Numbered from the stretch's first letter, positions 36,966-49,870 are shown. The stretch is DNA of 64,000 nt from Heterobilharzia americana (GCA_944470555.2 OX104127.1:114108741-114172740); one strand, 5' to 3'. Notes: generated by a model not told the origin, from the letters alone. Made by a program: numbers and translations.

Positions 36966-39184
36966 GTCATTTATTCAACAGAAAGTAGATGCAGAATACA
37001 GTATCTTTGAAACACAAAAGTGAATAACACCGCAAAACATAAATACCACTACTGAGTAGGAAAAGGGTCCAGAGTAGTATAACTGATCGACTTCTGTCGT
37101 CGAGAAATTAGTAAAGGTTTGATCCATCTATCAGTACCATACACGTGCGAGGAATTAATAGGATTCTCGTGTTACTTTGAAGACGACTCTAGTGACAACT
37201 GAAATAAACAATTCAGTTTAAGTATTTATTATGGAATGCTTATTTTTCATAAATTGTGGGGCAAAATCGATTATTCCAGTTATTTGGGTGATCTTAAGAG
37301 TCATTCAAATGTTCGATACTTTTATACTCTAGTGTAGGAGTTGTAAACATTGGTAGTGTTAAAGGCTTTTCTGCGATCATAAACTGTATGCAACACAAAG
37401 TGTGCCACTTTATCGCCAATTGGTTATCCACTATAGTAATCTCCATTATTTTTTCAATAGTTGCCTACAAAAAGGTTTTTTAGCATTCAGGAACGACGAG
37501 AAATTTCAGAGATCAAATCTTTCTTGATGTTGTCATTCTGTATAGTTGCACAATCATGTTTTCATTTGTTTTAACTGCTTGACAGTGTATTGTTGGTTAG
37601 TAGGATAGGATTAGGTTAATAACTTGGGATACAATTTTGTTTCTTCAGACTGAAATAGATAACATGAGATTTATAGAAAGTGATAAGGGTATTATGGAGT
37701 TCAATCAAGTAGAAAATATTTCTGTGTGCGAAGTAGAGCAGTTGAATGCTCACCTGATATCTGGAAGGGGTGGAAAAATATTGCAACGGTTTCGTGTCAT
37801 TTGTTTACCTGATTATTACATTAAGAGGAATAACCGAGTTCATCGACATTCTCTTTTGTGCATTAGGAAATTTCATTGTTGACGTTGACATTTCAGTGCA
37901 AATGAATTCATCTCAGTCTTATTGTCTTCAAGTTCCTCATAAATGCAGCTTTATAAATTGATATGGAATATAGAACTTATGATTTTTGTTATTATAACAT
38001 TTGATGTCACCTCATTCCGTAGACGAATTTAGCTATTCAGGCATCATGAATATAATTGTGATAAGGTTGGAGTTACCCTGAGGTACACAGCATCAGTCTG
38101 TGACTTGCTGATACACTACCCTATTGGTTACGTTACGACGATCGACTGCTAAAACAATTTGGATTTTACTTTAGTCAGAGCATTTAATCGGTAATCAAGC
38201 AGATTTTAGTAGGAACCCGGTCATAACTCAGGTTTCTCCGATAGGTCCGGATCATCTTACTAGACTTATTTTATACCAAATAAACCACTCGATAATTATC
38301 GGACTTAAACTTCTTGTATTGCACTGGATTTTAATAGTTACCATTCAGTAATCGGTTGTATAATTCACTTTTCATATTCGTAAACCTTTATTCAAACAAA
38401 AGCTCACCAAACAACTACACGTGATATGATCAATCATCTGACGTGATTTCAAATCGACAAAAATATGCTGGTTATTTTAATTAGAGAAAAAAAGTGTGTA
38501 TGAGCTATTTCGGACCAATTGGTTATGCATGCGTTGTCAGTCGGTGAATATGTATAAGTTGACTGTTTATCAAAACTAAACATAGTTGATTATTAAAGAC
38601 TTCAAAGTATCTGTAACTTGTTGTGAGCAGTATTGATGTTATTTACACTGATAGCGTATAGTTCCGATAAAATTGTGTGTGAAAAAGTGTAGAAATTTAC
38701 TTTCGGTCAGTGGGTTCATTATTTAACAGTAATTTGTTGACTTTCGAAAAGGAATAGTTTTTCATTGAAGAGACGACAGGTAGAGTTCAGTCTTGTTTGA
38801 TTGAGTCTTGTATACTACTTGAAAGCGGTTGATACTTCCCGGCTGTCCATACCGTGGATGGCTATTTCTTAAGGTAAATGAAAGAGAAAAGATTTGTATG
38901 ATCGTAGAGCCCATCTGATTCAGGCCGGTCACACACAGCCTTTTGGCAGTTTTGAGATTTTGGTGTTTTACTTATGAATCCCTATTGCAAGCATCGGTAT
39001 GCCGCGACGGGGTGGGTGTGTGTTATTTCTAAGGCCTACCTTTTTTAGTCCCTACCCGTCTCGTCAAGAAGGCGGCATCAGCGTAGCACTGCTTGTCATC
39101 CGAATGAAATACCTTACTGGTATCACACCCTATCTAGCTAACATAACAGCATCACGACTTCGCCCTTGCACCCCCAGCATAGTG
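36966..39184. other. Unassigned intergenic DNA, one exon-like stretch
   Basis: Mostly AT-rich. At 37650 a strong acceptor-like TTTTGTTTCTTCAG is followed by an open frame reading EIDNMRFIESDKGIMEFNQV and onward to about 37880, which looks more protein-like than its neighbours, but I recognise no family and no good donor follows. Confidence 0.3.
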
Positions 39185-39360
39185 TAGTAATTTAGACTAC
39201 AACGGTAACTACTTTTCATTTTACCACTATCCAACAGACCTTTCTGGGACGTTAGAACTTCGAGGGAACTAGGGTTTCACCAGCATAGCTAGTTGGGTCA
39301 TTGCTATATGCAAACCCTACCACCACGTCAACGTAGCAGCTATTGGTTTGGGTTCAGTTA
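39185..39360 (+). repeat. RTE-like element 3' tail fragment
   Basis: GTCATTGCTATATGCAAACC...CCACGTCAACGTAGCAG (39301-39343) aligns with 28741-28785 and, inverted, with 20755-20800; ACGGTAACTACTTTTC (39204) aligns with inverted 20860-20890. No coding part is recognisable just upstream. Confidence 0.6.
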
Positions 39361-39924
39361 AAACTGAGGAACCTATGAATAACAACATATTGCTCTTTCT
39401 CATGATGAATTGTATGTGTATCAACTAACTTATTGTATGCGTTGTGAAAGTAAGTAGTCAGCTTACTAAGCGTACTTGCTCACTCAAATTGGCAGTTGTG
39501 AAAATGGCTTGGACATGTGTTAAGCACATCCACCCACCGTTTTCCTCAACACTGAATATCAGCTGGCGTAGAGTTATATTGTAGAAGCTATGGATAGTCA
39601 GATCAATTAATGACGTGGGTCGATGAAGTCTCTAAATGTTGAAGTCACTGAAGTATTAAAAATAAAGTGATTATTAATTTTATTCAGGAATAAGTTGTTA
39701 AAATCTCTATGTGACCTGGTTCAGAACCGAAAACTAGTCGACGCGATAAAAAACATGTGCAACTCAGATGGGTGATCTTGGTGATGTAGCTTAAATATGA
39801 AGCTATTTTAGTCTTTCTAGACAGTTATGTGATATCACTGTCAAAATAGTCAAACTGAGATAAGACAATGTATGGAATCAGTGAACATTGATCCTGGTGA
39901 GATGAGCAAATCTAGATTTATATT

Positions 39925-40302
39925 GGGGGTGATTGAAGATGAAATGGAAATCTAGACCACCACTGGATTCGAAGCAGCAGCCACCGGGTCTCCGACCCGA
40001 TGCTCTACCAACTGAGCTACGAGGTCTGACTACTGACAAGATTTTTATTTTACTTCAATCACCAGTGGTTTTGCCCGACTACCATGTGAATTCCTGACGT
40101 GTTACTACCACTTGATCATATTCACACCGGCTGCCTAGTCAGGACTTCTCATCCCAATGCAAATCTAACTGAGTTAGAGAGGGGGAGCATCATATTGGTT
40201 AGCATACGATTGTCTGGGGTAGCTGTACATGGTAGAGCATCGGATTGCTGGTTCGAATCCGGCCGCGGTTCAAGTTTCATTTCATCTTCAATCATCACCC
40301 AG
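39925..40302. repeat. Head-to-head inverted pair of tRNA-derived SINEs
   Basis: Two copies of one short tRNA-headed repeat face each other. Left copy (minus): tRNA-like head 39955-40026, tail 39925-39950. Right copy (plus): head about 40214-40270, tail 40275-40301. The tails form inverted repeats sharing TGATTGAAGATGAAATG. The left head has GTAGCTCAGTTGGTAGAGC (A box) and GCTTCGAATCC (B box); the right head has GTAGAGCATCGGATT and GGTTCGAATCC but has lost most of the anticodon arm. Confidence 0.75.
39955..40026 (-). pseudogene. tRNA-like sequence (SINE head), not a normal tRNA gene
   Basis: 72 nt with a good D arm (GCTCAGTTGGTAGAGC), a strong anticodon hairpin with loop TCGGAGA (would read GGA, serine, but position 33 is C instead of U) and a T-loop TTCGAATCC. 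The acceptor stem pairs poorly and the T stem is imperfect. With the shared 3' tail it is better read as the head of a SINE. Confidence 0.6.
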
Positions 40303-43003
40303 AATAAATGCTAGTCTGCCAAACTACGGCTATCTCAGATAGTCAAATGAAAATCTAAATTTGTTGGCAGTGGATCGTGCAATGGGACAGACCGACGGTT
40401 TCAAATATTACATGATATAAAAAACCGGTTTCATACAGTCTAAATTCACTTTCCTTACTTCTATATCACTTACTTTTCTTATTCTCCTATCTTTTTTTAC
40501 ATCAGTTTATTTTCAGATATTTATTTATTATTATGAAACTTAAAACATTTTGAAAGGAAACTTACACCCGACATTTTGACTTTTCCTGGCCGTCTGACTA
40601 TTAGTATATGATAAGAACACTTCTGAAAGGAATGTTTAATGAAGTATACTTGATTATATTCCTTCCTATCTGTTTGTATTTGTATCTTTCTGTCTATCTG
40701 TCAGATTGTGAAATCCTAAGGAGGAGTAGATTATTGCTGGTCATACATTTGAGGTAACCAAAGTATTCAGGTGTTCTACTCTTATCAAATAGTCAGTTTT
40801 GGATAAAGTGTTACTACATTACTTTTGTACTATTTTCAGGAAGTTGAAAGATAACTGAAATCCTTTTAGTTGTTATAAATTGTTTTATAGAGTGAGCTAA
40901 CACTTTCACATAGGATATTCTCGAGTTTAGGATTGTTTGTTAAATTTAATACAAAACTTTTGCTATACTCTTACATTTTTTGGGCTACAGTTGATTGTTC
41001 TTAGTAATGTTGGTTAGCATGACTTTCACCAACAGTTTAAACTCTGATAAGTGCTGGGCATAATTCTATGTAAAGTTTTATCAGTGATTATGCTTAATCG
41101 GACTAAGAAATCTATATCTAGCCTATCGGAATACCAGAGACCACCTTCGTTTGAATATCTCTTAAAATGATTGACCGTTTTCACAATTTCATGCATTGAT
41201 ATTTAACAATCAATAGGGTTGGGGTTACTTAATACACTACTTTTCCTATATATAGTACGATGTATGAGTAAGTGTCTGCATCAGATTTTTACATCTTCAC
41301 ATGTATTGTAGACTAATAGTTATTGTATATATTGATTCAAGTTCTATCTCCTACCTGTTGAACAGGATCATTCACCGTCATTGTCTGTTGAGAAGGGATA
41401 TTTCTAAGATGTCGAATAGCTGCTTAAGGATTTTGTAAATAAATACATTCAAGCAGAGTGAGAGCGTAGAACCATTCCTCCTAACTTTTACAAACCAATC
41501 ATCATTTTAGAACCGGTAAACATTTTTTTAGTGTTTCTCTGTAATATTTCCAAGAGGATCTTGGAAGGAATTCACAATTATGATGCAGACCTCCTCTCTT
41601 GAGGGAAACTTTATGATCTTTAGTATACAGAGAAAATCACGCTACTATTAGATACTATAGTTGCTCTTAATCATTCGGTATTCAATGTCCGTAGATGTGT
41701 TATTTCCTTTGGACCAATGAATTTTGAAGTACCTTTGATGAGGGTAATAGCAAAACTTGTGTAGTGATGTGGTTATGTAAGTGTTGATTGGTGTGCGGTA
41801 GACAAGATTGGTCTTTATACATCTTAAGTTATTGTGACATGCTACCAATCTGTTTAAACTCTAACACTCTTATGGTTAAGACTAAGATACACTATGCATA
41901 TGTGCACTAAAACCCTACAGGTTCAATTAAGTTATGAATCTCCACCGCTCCAAAGTTTCTGTGACTTGAAGTTGCAGAGTTTCTTAAACTTAGCCTTTTC
42001 AGTTGGATATCATTTCCATATACATACTTTTCACTATAAACTACCCGATTAACGCTCTCTTTATTTAAATCTATAAGCTTAGATTTCGATCCCTATGTCA
42101 GCAAAGTTACTTTGTTTATAGGAAAAAAGCCACCATATAGATCTCTTCTGAAACTGAAACTTCCAATGTATAGTCCGTTTAAAAATCTGTTACTCAAACG
42201 ATTTATCTATTTCATCACATGAGTACATACACAATGTGTTGATGCGGTAAAGATTTCTATCTTTTGAAGTTGATTTTGTTAAGGTTGTTTTTTTCTGAGA
42301 AAGATACTTCAATGGTTGTTCTTTTCAAAATTTTTCAGTGCGAATTTCAAAAAAGATCGATATTATCTAGATTTATTCGTGAGTGATTCGGTGACCTACT
42401 CTAATTCATTGGTAGATGAATAGTTGATTTTATGATGTGTCACTACTCCTGAAACATGTACTCTATTGACTACTGAATGATGTCCCTGACCTTGTAGAGC
42501 TTTGTATTATCTTCATTATTAGCTTGTATACTAAATCTATCACTGACGCACCAATCATTTATTGACTGATCTGATTGAACCCTTCCCTAAATTCTTTTGA
42601 AATGCAGAAATAAGGAATAAGAGATTCTTTTCAACAAATCATTCTACAAAGATGTACAGTGTTATTTACAGCTATGATAAACAAACAATTCCATTATTTA
42701 TCTATAATTTGGTGTTACGTAATCAAAATGACTGTATAACTATCGAAGTGGTAAGAAAAGTAGGCAACAATACACGATGAAGACTATCAGTATGATCAAG
42801 AGGTAAAATACTGAAATTAAATCTTGCTATAAGCCCCTAATTTGGCTAGTGTTTGCCTATAGCCTTTAAATAACTTTATTATTGCTGTTTTCGTGCCCTC
42901 TTGGTGCCGTTACTGGCTTTTGTTTTCCCACTCCTTCTGAAGGCTGAACTCTTATTGATTTTTAAATCTTTAAACTTACCAGTGAATTTTGTGCCTTTCA
43001 AGG

Positions 43004-43005
<2 letters not shown>
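40303..43005. other. Unassigned intergenic AT-rich DNA
   Basis: No gene, repeat family or motif recognised. Confidence 0.5.

Positions 43006-43057
<52 letters not shown>
43006..43057. repeat. (TA)n microsatellite, about 26 units
   Basis: An uninterrupted AT/TA dinucleotide run. The open frames crossing it on both strands (repeated Tyr-Ile) are artefacts of the repeat. Confidence 0.97.
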
Positions 43058-43060
<3 letters not shown>

Positions 43061-45599
43061 GGATCGGTCTCATCCGTTTTGATTATTGTTGAGGCAGTAA
43101 AAGCTCTCCGTTACCGGTTCGGCTTCTCTTCTTATCTTCGCGTGTCAGTGTTGTTGTTGTGGTGATTGACGTTCTGATTGGTGTATAGAGTAGATTCTTT
43201 TGTGTATTAGCTTCGTATCGCTCGTAGACTGCTAGGTCAAATTACCGGTCATAGCAAATCTGTGGAAATTAAAAGATATAGCGTAAAAGAAATGAGTGAT
43301 ACCAACTGAGAACTAAAGTGATCAAGTGGAATTCGATCCTAAGTAACTAAATAACGATACTATAATGAGGTTTAATCTAACTGTGAACAAATAAAAATTT
43401 TCCCCTCCCTACTTATACTTCACTCAGATGAAAAATATAAGAAGTCTAAAGCTGACATATATACGTATATACTGAGTATTTTCTTTTTACTGGTCCAATG
43501 AAAACTAACCGGTCCACTAAGGTCATCCTCACCATAAAAATGTTGTCAAAGAAAGGATGATGCTTGAAAACTACTATTCCAGCCATTAATGACTTAGAAT
43601 AATGATTCCTGTTTTAATTCACTTTCTATGAAGAACAATGATAAGTTAAAGAGAAAAGTTAGAAAAAGTTATAATCAGTGAAAAATAAGAGGTTGTTGAT
43701 CCTCATTTTGGGTGCAAAAACGAATTTTGAGTTTACCAATTGTTGACACCTCTAATGTGCATATAAATGGTGAATCTGAGCTTCTTTAGTCTTATGCTAC
43801 TTAAGATATTTTGAGCTTTTACTACCCAAACTTTCCACATTTTATCAGCTGAATTTATATTTACAGCCGAGCGTATGTATGTCACGATATATTTATTGCT
43901 TTATGTTGGTGTGCGGTATAAAGCAGCGGAAACGTTTTATTCATTTATCACAATCCTAAAAGCAGTTTTTGATAACCTTGAGTTGATCTTCTAGCCGTTA
44001 AGTCAAACATTTCGAAGGGTGTGCGTATTCGCCACCTGAATACAGCAGAGGCTTTAGCGATCCGGCGGTATGAGCCTGATCTTTGTGTTCAAAGAGATAT
44101 ATTCAATCTCTAATTTCACCTCGACAATAATCTTCCTAAGACGGTTTATTCATTTCTTTGTTTATTTACTGGAATCATGATTATTTGATTGCTTTCATGT
44201 GATTACTACTGAAGTAGGCTTGAAAATTATTGGTGTGAATTTGGAATCTTATCGATCATAGAGGGGGCTCGTATTTGTTAAAAGCGTAGTATTAGGGGTT
44301 TCAAGCCATCTACAGCCTAGTATTATCGTACTGAGCTTTCAGATTACTGAATATATTTAGGTGTAATACTGTCTCACTACTCGAGCATTTGCTATCGGTT
44401 TGAACGCTCTATACGCAACTAAAGTGTGATTAGATTTTCTTTTCTTCTACAGATTTTTAACATTAAGCAATGAAGAAGACGTAAAGGAATTTAAATGTAT
44501 CAGATTCATTTGCGCACAAACTCGCTGTCCCCAGATTCCAGTTTATTAACCAACCACTTGAAAATATTTTTCATAATTCAGATTTTCGATTGCATGGCTA
44601 AAAGGCAGATGCTGGAACACTTTGAAAATCAACTGTTGTCAAATTTTCCATTGCAGAAAGTTTCAGTGCTACTTTGTAGTTATTCAATGCCGGATAATTG
44701 AAGACTGTTCACATAGGGCTTTAAACCATGGTTTGTGGCTTCTTGGTGTACACTGAAGACACTAGTTGACTATAGGATGCAAGCCTATGCAATTTTGCCG
44801 TTATTGTCCAGCTGCTTGTGATTTGTTTGGCTATGAAGTCGGAGGAATTGCTGGCATACTTTTAGTAGAGCAAAACTCTGAGGATGAGACTGTGAACACT
44901 TTTATTACATGATGAGTTCCTATAAGAAAACCAATTTTTCTGAGGGGCATTTTTGTGGCTATAATACTCTCAATAATAACTGTCGACAGTAAAAGCACAG
45001 ATTTAGATGGGTGATGAGTCCCCTACGTTTGCAGGTGTACTTTATTGATGAGCTTTAATATGAGTGAAACCTGTTGCTAGCTGGTGAATACCAGATGTAT
45101 TGCACTGCAGGGATAGGCTTACAAGTTTTATCAATATAATTATTTGAGAAGATAGCAAAAATATTGATTATCATCTATTACTCGATTAATTTAACTTTTA
45201 GATATGCATGTTTAGTAATGACGTGTAATAAAGATTAAGTTTTCCTTTTATTGGCGTACTAAATTTGTTGGCATAAGAAACTTACCTTGAACGTAATTTA
45301 CAATAATATGACCTTGATCAACACTTTTTATTAGGTCAACCAATGTCTTACTTTAATTCTATTGAACAAATAATAGATTAATTGTAGATCTAGCGTAGAA
45401 AGAAATAAACTTCACTGTTATCTAGTCGTTTCACTCACTTTTCGCATGAATAAAAAGTAATTCTGCTGAAACTTGATTCATATTTCCCGTGGGGCGAACA
45501 AAGTTGGACGTGAAGACGAATAATTAAAGATGGCACCGGATGAAGGTCACGCTATTTCATGAATTGATAGAACCAGGAAACCGTCGACTATTGGATTCT
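43058..45599. other. Unassigned intergenic DNA with a weak pseudogene candidate
   Basis: At about 44433-44452 a strong acceptor-like TTTTCTTTTCTTCTACAG precedes patches of protein-like reading in shifting frames, for example LSNEEDVKEFKCIRF (about 44463-44507) and RYCPAACDLFGYEVGGIAG (about 44795-44851). No family was recognised. It could be a decayed coding sequence or chance. Confidence 0.3.
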
Positions 45600-45770
45600 G
45601 AGCTAGTGAATCTATGGTAACGTGTTAGCCACGAAACCTGAAGGTCCTGGACTCGATCCTTGGTGGGGTCATGGGTTCGCGCTGCTGACGAGCCCTATAC
45701 TAGGACGAAAAGCTATACAGTGCTCCCAAGTTTTCAGTAATTCTCTAATTGATATCAGCCTGTGATGAAA
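45600..45770 (+). repeat. Hammerhead SINE (Sm-alpha type), copy S1
   Basis: tRNA-like head: A-box-like GTGAATCTATGGTAACGTG and B-box-like GGACTCGATCC (about 45649-45659). Hammerhead module at 45680-45722: stem I CGCTG/CAGTG, core CTGACGAG, loop arms CCC...GG, GACGAAAA. The cleavage triplet ATA and a mismatch in stem III make activity doubtful. The tail TGATATCAGCCTGTGATGAA (about 45752-45771) is shared with the other copies. Confidence 0.75.
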
Positions 45771-46714
45771 ATCAACTTGGAATCATTCAAAAATCTTATG
45801 AAAATTTCTGTAACACGGAGTACTTGTCTGATTCGTTGTTCCAGTTTCTAACTCATGTGAACAAACTTACTTATGTAGAATGTAACTGCAGCTTAAATCT
45901 TTCATTCTTGTTTATTTGTCTCTCACAAAAACGAGCTTTTTCTTGCAGGTTAGCTGTTAATACTTGCGCTAAAATAGACTTTTCAGAACAAGTAATTCTT
46001 CTGTAAAACATGATGGCATTGACATGACTTTGTGGAACCCAATTAGCTTAGTGTTTTTTTTCATTTTTAAAGTAGCCATACTTTATTAGAAATCTTGAAC
46101 AGATGATGGGTTATTGCTATTACTACTGCCGGAGATTGATTCAATACGCAGTTTATCTTGCTGTTAACTCAAGTATCCAGACTGGATACATGATGACGAC
46201 CGCATTTTTCGCGATTGTCTTTAATCTTCTCATATATAATATATTTTTAATTGAACTTGCGTGCACCTAAAGTGTTTAGAAGTAACAAGCCTAGTCCATA
46301 ATGCTAGTCAGTTTCTTTAAACCGTACTCCGGACAACACAACATTCTTTTCTTGAGAGTGCAATTTATTTATTTCGATAGAAAATTAAACACTGCCTGCA
46401 TACTTCACAAAAGTATCTTTGAGACAAGCGATTTCTGTTAAGTTTGTTTGTCCATACGTTAAATGGATTGCACAGTGAAAATGCTACATTTGTCAGGTGA
46501 ATGCAGACTGTAACTTCAGCTGCCAGTCATTACTTTACAGTTATTGATGGAAACCTTAAATATGTGAAAATGTTTAGCACATTCTAAAGACATTTATATA
46601 TGAATTAAATTATGATACTACATGAACAGTATTAAGGCGATGGGGTATGTAACCTGAATTACAGCTATTTAAAGTCATTAAGGAACCTCGCCTAGTTAAC
46701 TAGTTTACTAGTTA
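45771..46714. other. Unassigned intergenic DNA
   Basis: No gene or repeat recognised. Confidence 0.5.
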
Positions 46715-48400
46715 CTAGCCGGTCCTAAGCCCGGGTAAAGAGGGAAGGTTGGACATAGGGCTAGCAACCCTACCCCGTAAAACCAATCCAACTGCTGCAG
46801 AAACTTCAAAGCACAAACAAAACATAAAAAATAAAAATAAACTTATTCCTTGCTGGAATCAGGGAGACGAAATGACGCCGGCTGGTGAAAGACTTTGGTA
46901 AGCCGATTGGCCGATGTGTCTTCTCTCGACGAGAGCAAAAGTAAAGGTGGGGACATGGAAAGGTACCTGCTGACTGATCGGAAGAAGGGTTATCTTGTCA
47001 AACTCCCGAAGAAGGGAGATCTAAGTGTTGGCAAGAACTGGCGAGGAATCATGTTCCTGTCCACCCAGAGCAAGCAAAATATTAAGCCGCCACATCCTGG
47101 AGAGACTAAAGGATGCACTGGATCCAAAATTACTACCGGAACAGGCTGGCTGGATTCAGGAAGTACAAATCATGTGCGGGCCAAATTGCGACGCTTCGCA
47201 TCATCATAGAACAGAGTATAGAATGGCAGTCAACCCTTTACCTCAACTTCATCGACTTTGAGAAGGCCTTTGACAGCGTCGACCGACAAGTGATTTGCCA
47301 GGCAGTTGCTTCAACAATACGGAATACCACAAACTTTCATCAATCTCATTCAACAACTATATGAAGATGCCATATGCCAGCCAAGTAATTCACAATGGGA
47401 AGCTCAGTGATGCTTTTGAAGTGAAGACACGAGTGAAACAAGGCTGTCTACTATCACCCATGATCTTCCTGACTGTGGTCGACTGGATCATGCAGCAAAC
47501 AGTGAGGAGCGAGAAGAGGGGGAAAGATCCTAGAAGATTTGGATTTCGCCGATGACTTGTGTCTGATGTCACACAAAGTTGAATATCTACAGGCGAAAAC
47601 TAGCAAGTTGACAGAAGAAGTGAGGCAGCGAAGACGGGACTTCAAGGGAACGTGGAGAAGACAGAGGTGATGAAGAGACCCAACCAACAACAACAGCAAC
47701 AACAAGCTTTAATCACCATGAACGGGAGGAACTTAAAGGAAGTAGCCTCTTTCACCTATCTAGGCAGCACTGTTTCAACTACAGGTGGCACAGACGAGGA
47801 CGTAAAAGCCAGGATCGGAAAAGCAAGACAGGCGTTCATTAACCTGAAACCAGTGTGGAGATCTATTGCACTCAACATAAAGTGTGAACAAGATCCGGAT
47901 TTACAACACCAACGTCAAGTCAGTGCTTCTGTGTGGTTTAGAGACTTGGCTCGTTAGGAAAGGGATCTGCAACAAACTACAGACATTCATCAACAGCTGC
48001 CTACGCTGGCTCGTTACTGAAGATCAAATGGATTGCCAGAAATAATGAGCATGAAGAAACTCTGGGAAAGAACCAACCAAGAAACTATCGCTCAACAAAT
48101 ATGCACTGGAAGGAAGTGGAGATGGATTGGGCATGCACTGAGAATACCATTCGGGGACATCACGCTCCAGGCCAGTCTCTCGAGTGGAACCCAGATGTGA
48201 AACGGCGAGTTGGGAGTATGAGGCGAGGGTGATATGAAGTGGATGGTGTGAGGAAGAAATGAGAGCTTGTGGGCTGTCATGGAGCCGGGTTTAAAAGTTT
48301 GCAGAGAAGAGAGTGCAATGGAGATGTGCTACTGAAGCCATATGTTCCACTAGGAACCAAAGGTACAAATCATAATATAATAATAATAATATCCTTATTT
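46715..48400 (+). pseudogene. SR2-like RTE retrotransposon, internally deleted and frameshifted
   Basis: The opening TAGCCGGTCCTAAGCCCGGG...GCTAGCAACCCTACCCCGTA (46716-46783) is the 5' type of schistosome SR2-like elements; the endonuclease is then largely missing. RT: KKGYLVKLPKKGDLS and NWRGIM (46984-47053), LYLNFIDFEKAFDSVDRQV (about 47238-47294), VKTRVKQGCLLSPMIF (about 47421-47468), FADD at 47545-47556 (catalytic Asp pair intact), then FTYLGSTVSTTGGTDEDVKA (about 47751-47810). C-terminus: RWIGHAL-type block near 48121-48140 and STRNQ near 48347-48360. It ends in (TAA)n at 48378-48393, the usual microsatellite tail of RTE elements. Several frame changes (47110-47300, 47560-47650) disable it. 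A CAA run at 47682-47707 adds an in-frame polyglutamine. Confidence 0.88.
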
Positions 48401-49424
48401 GTATATCAGTTTGAGTAACCCTATTTATGGGCATGAAAATAGACAGATCATGTATTTTTTAGTGATTGCTGAATCTCAGCCTGTGCTTAGTTTTTTTTCA
48501 CTTTCAATTGTTTTATTTCTGTTGACTCTTGGAGGTGAAATACTTTTACAAAATGGCTGATGATCATCCTACTTAGTGAAAACTGCGCCCTCTTGCTCCA
48601 TTCCTACTTATCAACTGTACGTCAGTTAAATAAAAAATTATAGCCACCAACATATACTAATGGATTCTTATGTGTGTTGACATGCAACTACCTGTATTAC
48701 CTTGTTGTCAGCAGAATTAATTTATACTCTAAGCTATTACTTAAATATCTATTCAGTACGTCTTAATGCATGAATTTCTATGTGCTCAAAACATTGGGAG
48801 AAAATTTTTGAAAACGTGTGCATAAGTCGCTTCATACTTACCAGTTGTGTCACAGTAATAAGGAGTGAAGCAATATGTCAATCGCATAAAAGATACGTGT
48901 AGTCATAGTAACTGAATAAATCTTTAAGTAGTGTCTACAGTCATCAATATAATATAATACTCGTTAATCGAAGGAAAACATACGATAATAGATCACACAG
49001 TTTTTTATTGAAGAAACTCTTCTGAAAACCTTATTCACCCTGTAAACTTACTGTGATAACTGAGATGTTTGTTTATTGTACTACGATTGGTGAGACATTT
49101 ATCAAGTATACAGCTTGTTCATTTCCGTCTTCATTTCTCTTGAATGTCATTACTGAGTTGTACATATTATTAAGTGATTCTACTAAGATATGCAAGACTG
49201 CCAATCCATTTTTCAATAATGCCTCTTTCAGTGATTTATCGCCTTATTATGTGTACGTACACTTAACAGTCAGGACCAAATTTATTTTAATATGAATGTA
49301 GGCTTATTAAGTATCTAGAGGTTATTTATAGGCCGATTTTATTTATTGTTGCACCCATTCTCTTGCGTTAGTCATCAGTAATACATTTATGTTATCGTCT
49401 GTTAGTATCCTGATTTCAAGATAG
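48401..49424. other. Unassigned intergenic AT-rich DNA
   Basis: No motif recognised. Confidence 0.5.
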
Positions 49425-49645
49425 TTAGTATTCATCAAAAACAAACCTTAGTTGGAGAATCATTGAAAACCATAGAGTGGACAGCTGTTTAGTCCTAGTA
49501 TGGAACTGGTCGACAGTGTGCACCCACATCTCCAAAACCTTCAGTTTTTGCGGTGACTTCGTGTTAACCATTCCTGTGGAGTCAACCAGTCGGAAGAGAA
49601 GCGGATGCCAACAGCAAATATTGGAAGATGGCCTCTTCATATCAC
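49425..49645 (-). repeat. Hammerhead SINE, copy S6 (inverted, core mutated)
   Basis: Read on the minus strand: CCATACTAGGACTAAACAG then CTGTC|CAC, followed by TTTTCAATGATTCTCCAAC and GATGAATACTAAC, all matching copies S2-S4. The core is damaged: GACTAAAC replaces GACGAAAC and TCGACCAG replaces CTGAGGAG. The head is poorly preserved. It lies head-to-head with copy S2. Confidence 0.65.
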
Positions 49646-49689
49646 CAATCAACAGAATTAGGAAACTGTGAACTGCTGTACTCCATCCA

Positions 49690-49870
49690 ACCCACTGGCT
49701 TAGTAGTAAGGTGCTCGCTGTGGTACCCCAACGCCCCGGGTTCTATCCCAGGCAGGGTGGGATTGTAGGTGACAATTTATGAGGAGTTCCATACTAAGAC
49801 GAAACAGCTGTTCAGTGCTCTCATATTGTTAATGGTTCTCCAACTGGTGTCATTCCTTGATGAATACTTC
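49690..49870 (+). repeat. Hammerhead SINE, copy S2 (degenerate)
   Basis: The head has GGGTTCTATCCCAGG (about 49739-49753) as a B-box remnant. The module ATGAGGAGTTCCATACTAAG then ACGAAACAGCTGTTCAGTG has lost the first core base (CTGAGGAG to ATGAGGAG) and the GUC cleavage triplet is GUU. The tail ATTCCTTGATGAATACTTCC is shared with the family. Confidence 0.7.

Noticed and set aside
39955..40026. Functional tRNA gene with anticodon GGA
   Set aside because: The acceptor stem pairs poorly, position 33 is not U, and the sequence shares a 3' tail with a second, more damaged tRNA-like copy at 40214. It is a SINE head.
42879..43092. Overlapping open frames with repeated Tyr-Ile on both strands
   Set aside because: Both are produced by the (TA)n tract.
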